From Ptiloglossa arizonensis (lineage: Eukaryota > Arthropoda > Insecta > Hymenoptera > Colletidae), in contig NC_135060.1 in NCBI RefSeq assembly GCF_051014685.1, positions 6,572,001-6,636,000 of the forward strand: a DNA stretch of 64,000 bases. Direction: 5' to 3'. The position numbers and the translations under genes were made by a program. How positions within the stretch are numbered: the first letter of the stretch is position 1; the number at the start of each line of letters is the position of its first letter. Below, in pieces: positions 56,701-64,000 of this stretch. The notes below the pieces were generated by a model that worked only from the letters and a program-made list of their open reading frames with translations, was not told the origin of the DNA and made no database searches.

Positions 56701-58730
56701 AAAGAAAACCCGTCGATAACGATCGAAACGTCGTCGCGTTACTTCCGGACAAGTCGAATGTCGTCGATCGCCGGGAAACGTCCACCACGAAGAAGCAAAC
56801 CACTACGGAGACGAACGTTTCATCGAATAGTTCCTCGAAACTCCACGGGCAAGAAATTAACGAGAACGTTGCAACGATTGGGGAGAAAATCGTTGAATCT
56901 ACGGAGAAGCAAACACCGACGGAGACTCGCGCGAAAATACTCGAAGAGAAGCTATCTTCCGAGAAACGAACGTCTGAGGTTCAGAGCGCAAGTGTTCGAG
57001 CGAGGGTAGAAGAGGAATCTTCGAAGGAGAAGCAAACGACGAAGGAGTCGAAAGAAATTCGGTCAAAAATCGTCGAAGAATTATTCTCGACTAAGAAACA
57101 AACGTCAGAGGTTAAGAACGCAACTGTACGATCGAGAGTAGAGGAGGAATCTTCGAAGGAGAAGCAAACGAGGGAGTCCAATGGTGGAGTGATTCGGTCA
57201 AAAATAGTGGAAGAATTATTTTCGACGAAGAAGCCAACGGAGGTGAAGAGCGCAACGATCAAGTCGAGAATTACCGAAGAGAAATTGTCCTCGACGGAGA
57301 GACAAACGCCGATAAAGGTGAAAGGTACGGAGACTCGTTCGAAAATCGTCGAAGAGAAAGCGTCGTTCAGCGCGAAGAGGCAAACGGAAACCGAGAACGC
57401 GAGTACGCTCGATCGAAAAATCGTCGTCGAATCGGAGAAAATAGTATCGACGAATCGACAACTCACCGCGAAGACCAACGGTGGTGCGAATCGAGTGACG
57501 ATCGTCCAAGCGGAGAAAACAATTTCGGCGAAGAAACAAACGTTAACGGAGCCCAAGACCGCGACCAATGGACGAAAAATTGTCCACCGAGAGGAAACAC
57601 CCGTGGCGAAGGAAGAAGCGACAACGGAGCCTGAAAGCGCGTCCAATCGGCCAAAAATCGTCGCCCGGGAGAAAATATTAGCGACGAACGAGCGATCGTT
57701 AGCGGAGCCCGACGGTGTACCGAATCGTCCGAAGATCATCGAACCGGAGAAAATAATTTCGCCGAACAGAGAACACTCGACGGAGTCAAAGGCAGCGGCG
57801 AATCCATCGAAGATCGCCGAGCCGTGGAAACATCATTCGTGGAAACGAACGCAGACGAAGTCGAAAAGTGCGTCGAGTCGACCGAGAACCGAACCGGAGA
57901 AGATAATTCCAGGATCGAAAGATACGAAAACGGAATCGGGGCAAATATCTAAAGGACACGCGTTAGAGTCCTCTGTCGAATGTACAACACAGAATCGTGA
58001 TAAAAGTATCGAATTAGAGAAAACAACGAAGAAACAAACCGAAACGGAGAACGTCGGAGGGAAGAAATTGACCGAAATCGAATCGAAGCCGCGATTTACG
58101 ATCAACGACGAGAAGAAAACATCGAAGGTGGACACGATCGAGGAACCAGGCGAAAAATTGGCCACCGTAACGATCCCGAGAACGAAAAACGGTGGAACGA
58201 AGACTGAAAACGCGTCACGGAAAGAGACGGGTGCTCGAGTGGAAAAAGGTTTAAGAAATACAGGACTCGCGCCTCTCGAAGGTACCATTGGACGTCGATC
58301 TTCGAGCAACGAGATCGCGACTTTTGGCGCTGTTGACGAAGATTCGAAAACGAGCGCGAAGACGTCCGACAACGGAAGAAAACAACGTTCGGGGGAAAGT
58401 AAGAGTCGAACTGGGTCCGATGGTCCCGCCAACGGACTCGTGGGACCTGCGGGATTACCGACGCCGAGATCGTTCGCGACGATCCGGAAAACCATGATCG
58501 ATCAAGTCACTGTACGAACGAGAGGATCGAGCTCGCGAGAATTGCTCGGAAAATTCACCGTTGGGACCGAGAGGAGCCCCGCGACTTTCGACCGGAAACC
58601 AAAGTGTACATTTGTCTCAAACGGGATCGATAGTGAGGAGAAACACATCTTGCACTCGTTGTGGTTGCAGCGTTTCAAGAACAAGGTTGACGACGATACT
58701 ATAATACCTTCTGACGAATGTGAACTGTAA
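53793..58730 (+). CDS. Uncharacterised 1,645-residue charged repeat protein (single open frame)
   Basis: An uninterrupted 4,938-base frame, far too long for chance, with its first ATG 28 bases after an in-frame TAA. I recognise no family. There is no signal peptide and no clear membrane segment. The N-terminal 240 residues are basic and hold a duplicated motif, SYAEMITRY (121-129) and SYARMIEKY (218-226), and a CRDCR pair. Residues 290-348 look helical/coiled (WMIKIEDVIKDLKRITAKKD). The middle is Ser/Lys/Glu/Asn-rich and disordered, with an ordered-looking island near 495-570 (PVKQIEFSINGRPVSELKTI). Residues about 1000-1390 carry roughly a dozen or more repeats of 24-27 residues with consensus KQT-TE--(6-8)-R-KIVE-EK--S. 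The tail is more conserved-looking (GLPTPRSFATIRKTMIDQV) and ends IIPSDECEL. The start context is poor, so an upstream exon may splice in. It is transcribed divergently from Egfr, about 14 kb from its first exon. Possibly a cytoskeletal or scaffold protein, but no function is supported. Confidence 0.8.
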   Translation: MILIYRHFQDICKKRHSDIRLSKSNRLILSRSRKIDLRSVQFASSREKICRQQRKVPKLVFLLEKPPLENVLFNGGPRRRKSSTCEIAKVNTRRVERNDVQRTPRFARVENNCATNVETRSYAEMITRYNESGLGRLTDTVSTTAINRIKRSPFSTASVTSLIRDKKAKPTKRVTYRAAPSIRHQEAKFSIEAAVSCRDCRAPGGAVKSVNQLGRISSYARMIEKYANDALESWSGDRVPRRNASTKLDAKKDDGVPSGVTTINENDSTNGVPDTFTKAGRIEKEQNRDGWMIKIEDVIKDLKRITAKKDEADAKSHEKLMLRAMSERAHWLDRVVNAHKKRLEERRTAVGKTTPNADGGVQTKNLASSGTTVSTASNLEYSPSVATKPPRMTTGNKPTDPISDYAKRGPVESHPKSTATKSPTTTAATAAKQPKIELRMTPTRNESVVSINVDEAAKTGAKDRLSVVISSERNDTGADTANRNTRNDFGTMQISISENTVPVKQIEFSINGRPVSELKTIVARAEQLDVVGSMDKVEIRIPSNSKANPEKPKNSVPVLNLNIAATFNEPRRETPKETSAKPERTIANTDPSTSRVQASKSPDASSSSNSNQTSLECSKEIDRQIHGPVSIPGVSKEKSSDPVDKPMVKIDDQHFASEISPKDSSMEQSSTKNLDSSIEDKIPSNTIPWWSSEDSFKKIKKKNNDHVDSTQKQSTDVRIVPGTENSRPEVSSGEPGDPAKVSEVVTLGKDSEVEESTETKEKLENIRVVRVRSPRWSTAGRHAKQKSASSGKGTRQRVSSTSVDKEEETPSVSTARLPKVVRYAVVNPRSMDAVDRRPAKKDSSNEGVEAGNIEREPKRYEESRTRYEELGNVENSKPVDEERKANKSPDVSAEPVRGSNVEREKAREEEKADIESGKDRKEGSDRGIDAILKGMKPIEKRKDGTLIDYGVTVPSRATGGGKFGTTSRTKRKPVDNDRNVVALLPDKSNVVDRRETSTTKKQTTTETNVSSNSSSKLHGQEINENVATIGEKIVESTEKQTPTETRAKILEEKLSSEKRTSEVQSASVRARVEEESSKEKQTTKESKEIRSKIVEELFSTKKQTSEVKNATVRSRVEEESSKEKQTRESNGGVIRSKIVEELFSTKKPTEVKSATIKSRITEEKLSSTERQTPIKVKGTETRSKIVEEKASFSAKRQTETENASTLDRKIVVESEKIVSTNRQLTAKTNGGANRVTIVQAEKTISAKKQTLTEPKTATNGRKIVHREETPVAKEEATTEPESASNRPKIVAREKILATNERSLAEPDGVPNRPKIIEPEKIISPNREHSTESKAAANPSKIAEPWKHHSWKRTQTKSKSASSRPRTEPEKIIPGSKDTKTESGQISKGHALESSVECTTQNRDKSIELEKTTKKQTETENVGGKKLTEIESKPRFTINDEKKTSKVDTIEEPGEKLATVTIPRTKNGGTKTENASRKETGARVEKGLRNTGLAPLEGTIGRRSSSNEIATFGAVDEDSKTSAKTSDNGRKQRSGESKSRTGSDGPANGLVGPAGLPTPRSFATIRKTMIDQVTVRTRGSSSRELLGKFTVGTERSPATFDRKPKCTFVSNGIDSEEKHILHSLWLQRFKNKVDDDTIIPSDECEL
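56790..57960 (+). repeat. In-frame diverged repeat within the 1,645-residue protein
   Basis: Repeats of about 72-81 bases encode units such as EKQTPTETRAKILEEKLSS, KKQTSEVKNATVRSRVEEES and KKQTLTEPKTATNGRKIVHRE. The first copies resemble each other most (IRSKIVEELFSTKK occurs twice); later copies have drifted. All keep the reading frame, with no stop or frameshift, which argues for selection on the protein. Confidence 0.8.
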
Positions 58731-58801
58731 CTATGCTTCTCTCGATAGACTCTCAAATTCTCGTGTAAATATTTCGCGCGTATTTTCGCAGCGGTACTCC
58801 T

Positions 58802-58803
<2 letters not shown>

Positions 58804-58832
<29 letters not shown>
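58804..58832 (+). repeat. Homopolymer T29
   Basis: Twenty-nine T residues about 74 bases after the stop codon, followed by gttttgtttt. Read on the minus strand it is an A tract, so it is not a poly-A tail of the plus-strand gene. It may be slippage-prone or the tail of a short minus-strand retro-insertion. Confidence 0.92.
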
Positions 58833-59156
58833 GTTTTGTTTTATATCACTTTGTACTTTCGTGCGTAAATATCGCGTCCATTTCGTTACGTCCCGACCGT
58901 TCGTCCGATAGTTTCGTGCGCAATTGTTCGTTTTGTAGACACGGTGTAACTCGAAAGGATCGCGCGTGACGGAATTGTGGGAAATCGATGTTTCGTCGTG
59001 CCTCGATAAGCGAAAACGTTTCGAACTCTCGTGTCTCGCCGAGAAAAAAAAAGAAAAGAAAAGAATACGTCGAACACGTTCGTGAAACGCCCGTTAAAAT
59101 TGGATCGCAATTTACTCGAGGCGAAGATACGGCTTTCTTCGCGCGTTATCCACGGT

Positions 59157-59162
59157 AATAAA
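59157..59162 (+). terminator. Candidate polyadenylation signal AATAAA
   Basis: The first AATAAA hexamer I find after the stop of the 1,645-codon gene, about 430 bases downstream. No downstream GU-rich element was assessed. It is a six-base word, so chance occurrence is quite possible. Confidence 0.3.
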
Positions 59163-61970
59163 GATTCGAAACCGGCGAGCGAGTGGCAAGGTAACATTGT
59201 TCCTCGTATCCTTGAAATCGATCGATCGATCGATCGTTCGTTCGAGAGAGAGAGATCTCCGAGCGTCGCGCAAAGCCGAAGGGCAAGCTCGCGATTCGCC
59301 CGGGCGCAATTTACTCGCGTGTTCGCGTAATCGACACCCTTGGATCGTTGCGAGATCAACGGGTGAACGACGCGGCACGAGTTTTCGATGTTGTTTGCGC
59401 AAGAGTGATCGGCCGACTCGGTCCCCGAGCGTTTTACAAGAGGGCCTCGGGAACCGAGCGAGCGAGGGGGGAGGAGGCCCCACGGCGAAGAGCGGTCCGG
59501 GATTGGGTAATTAAAATTCTCATTAAAGCCAGCGGCGGCATCTTAAAACGCGCCGCGGACAATGGTCTCGGAACGAGGCCGCGGGGCCCCGGGAGTAAAA
59601 TGGGACCGAAGGAACGGAGGCGTGGAGAGAACGGGCGAGAAGCAGCCCGGTGAGAGGCAGAATGGAACGAAGCTAACAGGCCATGAAGAAAGAGGAAACC
59701 CGTGCCGAAGTCTCGTTTACAATCGAGGTATCCCGGAGGAGCCGAAACTCCGACGGACCCCGTGTATCGAGCTTGTTCCTCTACACCTCGTAAAATTCCC
59801 GATGTCCTCGCCCGCATTTTTCAAACGGTCCTCGATCTACGGTTATCGAGCACCGATTACGCAACCTTTACCCAACGTCGCGTGACCACTGATACAAGAA
59901 ACCGTTACCGCTAATCGTCGATATTGTTCGTCGGACGTAACGATAATCGTGTACGTCCACCTACATTTTTGTCGACGAAACTTAAATATAGATGCGTGAA
60001 ATTGATTAAAATTTGTCGAAATTGATCTCGTTTATTTTTCCACCTTTGGAATCGCAAGGATGACGACGTAATGTTAATTTCTTTTCGATTTTTGATCAGT
60101 GTATTGTACAGCTTGGAAAGGTTACGGAGGGGAGAAGAAACCAGGGTATTATTGAAAAAAGTATTTGGAATATTTCGAACGAGTATTGCGCTTTTGTATG
60201 CAGCGTAAATGTACGTTAAGTGCACCTCGATAAGAGTCTCTTCGCGCAAGGCAAGTGAACGTCGATTGAAATTTCGATAAGGCGTGTCTCCATCAACAGC
60301 AAGTTTCTGCTGTCCTCCTGAACGCTAAATTTTCTTTTCGAAGACGTTACGCGAGTGTTCTTTTCTAATATTCTTAAGAAAATATATATTCGGACACACG
60401 AATGTGACCAAAACTCACTACTGATTCGTATGTTCGGCCCGATTTTCTTACCACTCGTCTCGCGTTCGGGAAATGCAACGATCTCGAAGAAATTCTTTCA
60501 GCATCGCGAACATTTCTGACTGCTCAAAATCCATTTCGCACAATTCGAGAGGGAATCGTCGAAATTGCAGCCGGTGCGGATAAATAACGTTTGAAATAAA
60601 ACTCGGTAATGGCAAGTTACGTCTGTACGGTGGATACTTATTTCGATTTGCGAAATCCCCTCGCGGAAGTATCCTCTCATCGGAGCCTATCGATGCTGGA
60701 CGAGCCTCGATAAAAGAAAGAAAATCGAATGGAACGTTTCGATGTTTCTCATTGCGATAGTTTCGCGCGCGTACGATCAAAGCGGTGCGCGTCGAACGGT
60801 GGAGTCGAAGAGATCGTGGCGATACCGGTCATTAGAGGAATTCGCAGCGGGCACCAATTTCGGCCCTCCAACGCGAAAAGCGCTCCGTATTGGGTGGAGC
60901 GGTGCCATCATTGAGGGCGCCGTTGGTTCGTGCCGCGTTCCGAAACCCGTCATTACACGCGCGTTTACCGAGCGCATAACCCCGTTCTGGCAGGTTGCCA
61001 GTCATTCGAAGTAATGCGTCCCGACAGGCCGAGGTTAAGCGAAGCTTTATCGATGCTTACACGCCCGATGCGTTCCGTTGCCGATTCCGCGAGGAGTCAC
61101 CGTCAACCGAGGCGGATCGACGTGGACGCGAGTCGCTCGAAAATCGATCGAGTACCGACGTACCAAAAATCCACGATTTCTGAACGATTCCCGTATCGTT
61201 GCGTCGTTCGATCCAACGAGAACAGAGAGATCCACCGTGACGGTGAGTTTCGACGAAAATTGCCATCCATCGAAGTTAATCGCGTTCGAGGGAGAGCTCT
61301 TTGCGGTCTGACGATGAAAATTCGAAGAAAGATGGTGTTTCGAGCGTCGTCGATTCGATCGACGAACGATAATTATTCATCGCAGGTAATTACCGTTCCG
61401 ATACGCGCTTTTAATTCGAGCTTCGAAACTACCGAAAGGCGAGGACGTGTCGCCGCTAATTGTTCCGCGTTCGCCTGCCACGTGATCGCTGGATCTACGT
61501 TCCGCGTACCCGTAACCGGCAAATTGCTCGAATTAGCGTTTAAAATTAACCTACACGGGTAGAACTCTCTCTCTCTGTTGGGAAGGGAGTCTCGCGACTT
61601 TCGCGAGACACGCTCTGCCGGATACAATCTCGAACGAAAATTAACACCTGCGTGTACCTACACGGTGTACGTAAGACAAAAAAAAATAAGAAAAGAAAGT
61701 GGAGGAAGGTATTGAGCACTGTACGATCGATCGAATTACTCGAGACGTTCTCGAGTGGTAGGCGATAACGACCAGCCTCGAACGACATCGGATGGCAAAC
61801 GTATCGTCGAGCAACGATGAAACTCACCGCGGTACGATAAGACGCGTCGACGACGAGCGTCGCCGGTTATCGAGATCGGCGTCGTTCTCGTATTCAGGAA
61901 TGTAGATGAGCCCGGGTTCTTTTCGCCCGGCATTCATCACGGCCCTGAGCGTCCTTCTGCCCGGTCCAGC

Positions 61971-62004
61971 TTCTTCTTCTTCTTCTTCTTCGTCTTCTTC
62001 TTCG
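61971..62004. repeat. (ttc)n microsatellite
   Basis: About eleven ttc triplets with one interruption (cgtc). Confidence 0.9.
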
Positions 62005-64000
62005 TGGATTCTTTTTGCTTACCTCGAGGGGCCCCTCTCTCCTTTTGCGTCGTAACGAAAGCCGATCTGACCCCACGAGGGGCCGGTTCGTTCCCGGGCC
62101 CGGTTCGGGCCTTGGTTTGATTTATCGCGGCGTTGCTCGCGGTCTGTTATAAATATCCGGGAATAGCTCCCTCCTCGTTCGTCCATCGGTCATCCAGTCG
62201 ACGGAAGGGATGCCCCGCTGGCTTTTCCCGCGCGGCCTTGGACATCGTTCCAAGCTTTCCCCCTTGGTGCTACGAAAGATCGAGGGTAGAGGAAGATCGA
62301 TCGATCGTTCGACCCGCGTTCCGTAGTACGAGCTGGCCACGTCTCGTGACAAGTGTGGACAATTTCGCGACGCCTGGCATTCACCTCGTGGAATTTCGTA
62401 CGCGACCAAAGGTGATTCCAACGACGTTGTCGAGAATCCAGGGAGGATTTCTCGCCCGGAACTTTCGAAATTGAAATACGTCGTGGAGGGAACTGTCGCT
62501 ACTTTCCACGATCGGGGAAAACTCTGAGATTCCTGGAAGCACGGAAGAAATATGAATTTCCGCGTCGAATCTGTTCACGAATTCGCAATTCGATGACTCC
62601 CTCGCCGAGACCTCCCTCCGTTAATGACTCTCATCTACGGTTTCGAACCGTGCGTGAAAAAGTACGCGCGAGCGATCTGCATAATACCACCGTTCGTATG
62701 TACCGATCGTAACGGGAACAACGAGAAAATACCGCGCAAAGCCGGATTATATTGTAATCGTAAAAGCGTTCGAGTTACGATCACCGAAGGGACCCGGATC
62801 CACGTACACGTATCGAGCACGATACGCGTCATCGATGATAACGTTCCAGTGTTCCCGCGTTCGTCGCGAACACGACACCGATCCCATCGAAACGGATCGA
62901 GAATCGACTACGCGTACAAATCGCAATTTTTCCTCCCGAGGATTCAATTTCTCGCGCAACGATCGACGCTGATTGCCTAGCGCGAAATTTAAAAAATGTG
63001 GAACCACTTCGAACACGAGATAGCGTAATTCGTAAAAATTTGTACAATATTCGCATCGTAGCACTTCTGTGCGTTTTCTACCAAAAGAATTGAATTCTTG
63101 TAGTTGGGTAAATAATAATAATAATAATAGGGTATAAACTTCTGCATAAGTTTTACCCCTGTTTGTACATTCAATTTCATTGCTTCGATATCCTATTCTC
63201 TCTTAGATTTCTTTATTTTTCTTTAGGAGAAATCTTTTCTCGATTTTAGTTTCACTTCGCAATATTTCCTACTTCCTTTTAGAAAAATCTCTACCATTTC
63301 TTTCTTTCGTTATCGTGCGAAATTACAAATTTTATATTCCATTTTCGCGCGAAACGTTCTCGATCTTTCGTTAATTCTCGTCGAAAGAAATTCACCTTCC
63401 TCGAACCGTCGCCGTTGTTTGTCGACGAAACGACCGCGCGAGAAGAAAACCACGCGCGCAACGGTTTCGTTCGTGTACGCGTACGAGATTCAGGGTCCGT
63501 GCTGCAAGGACGCCTGGGCCCCACCACCGACCGATTCTGCGCTTCCGAGCATTCTTTGTTTGTTTTAATTATGCACCGTACCACCTCGCCGTCGCGTCTT
63601 TTGTTTTATTCACCTCGCGCGCGTCGACGACCTCTCGTAGCTATCGCGAAACCTCGATTCCCGTTCGAGGGATCGTACATCGACGAACGTTCAACGATCG
63701 TACACGCGCGATATCCGGAATCCGGTAGCGCATCGCTGTTCTCCCATCGAGAGCATCCAGATACCACGCGCGATAAATTATTTACGAGAATAACATCGAC
63801 CTTGGTTATCCGCCAGGGATTTTCCTCGTTGTTGCGCGTAGCTACCGATTTGGAGCGTTGTCAACGAACGGAATTAAAAAACGATCACGGATTCCAGCTT
63901 TTACGTCCTCACGGTTCTTGGACGCGTATCGCGTGATTCACGGATTCCCGATTACGCATCCAGGTGAGAGAATTCTCTTCGAGAGAAGAGAACACCGTAA

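Larger units (their letters stand above)
58870..64000. other. Right-hand region: no gene recognised
   Basis: Contains a palindromic (tcga)n tract near 59218-59237, a GC-rich patch at 59.4-59.7 kb, a (ttc)n tract at about 61971-62004 and an (aat)n tract at about 63111-63129. Frames of 100-210 codons are Arg/Ser-rich and overlap on both strands. No domain, RNA or transposon recognised. Confidence 0.5.

Noticed and set aside
53793..58840. Idea that the 1,645-codon gene is a processed retrocopy
   Set aside because: A retrocopy should end in poly-A on the coding strand. Here the downstream tract is poly-T and the A run is upstream. The frame is also intact.
60930..61562. Plus-strand frame of 210 codons
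   Set aside because: Arg/Ser-rich, no recognisable motif, no coding neighbours in phase and no convincing splice sites.
1..64000. tRNA, rRNA or snRNA genes
   Set aside because: I looked for tRNA box-B-like GGTTCGANTCC words and obvious rRNA stretches and found none convincing. A covariance-model scan would be needed to exclude them.

Overview
The window looks like nuclear DNA of an insect, most likely a hymenopteran such as a bee. The basis is a receptor tyrosine kinase of the insect EGFR type with phased introns, together with non-coding DNA that is unusually rich in CG and TCGA. The species assignment is inference. There is nothing bacterial, no operon and no CRISPR.

Region 1-39,400, minus strand: one gene, Egfr. 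I can join ten coding exons whose reading phases agree at every splice site. The first coding exon (signal peptide, ATG at 39,201) lies at 39,069-39,400. The second starts at 6,510. Between them is an intron of about 32.6 kb. The remaining exons pack into 6.5 kb: ligand-binding L1, furin-like cysteine-rich region, L2, further cysteine-rich repeats, then one long exon with the membrane segment and the whole kinase domain, and then the tyrosine-bearing tail. The last visible exon runs off the left edge of the window at base 1, so the extreme C-terminus is missing. About 1,299 codons are visible.

The giant first intron holds no gene I can recognise. It holds a decayed mariner transposase at 10.9-11.5 kb and several diverged tandem arrays: about 229 bp units at 9.8-10.7 kb, 31 bp units at 13.7 kb, an irregular array at 22.2-22.9 kb, about 73 bp units at 26.1 kb and 20 bp units at 34.0 kb. 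It also holds GC-rich, motif-dense patches that may be enhancers.

Region 39.4-53.8 kb is non-coding as far as I can tell. It includes a GC-rich, simple-repeat-rich stretch at 44.9-49.7 kb that could hold the Egfr promoter and 5' exons, a tandem duplication of about 195 bp at 51.9-52.1 kb, and a puzzling minus-strand frame with few stops at 41.1-41.8 kb.

Region 53,793-58,730, plus strand: a single uninterrupted frame of 1,645 codons, head to head with Egfr. The protein is low-complexity and charged, with about a dozen or more imperfect repeats of roughly 24-27 residues in its second half and a duplicated SYAxMI motif near its start. I do not recognise it. It is the best candidate here for something undescribed.

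Region 58.7-64 kb: no gene recognised. Coordinates of splice sites were read by eye from GT/AG consensus and phase, without transcript support.
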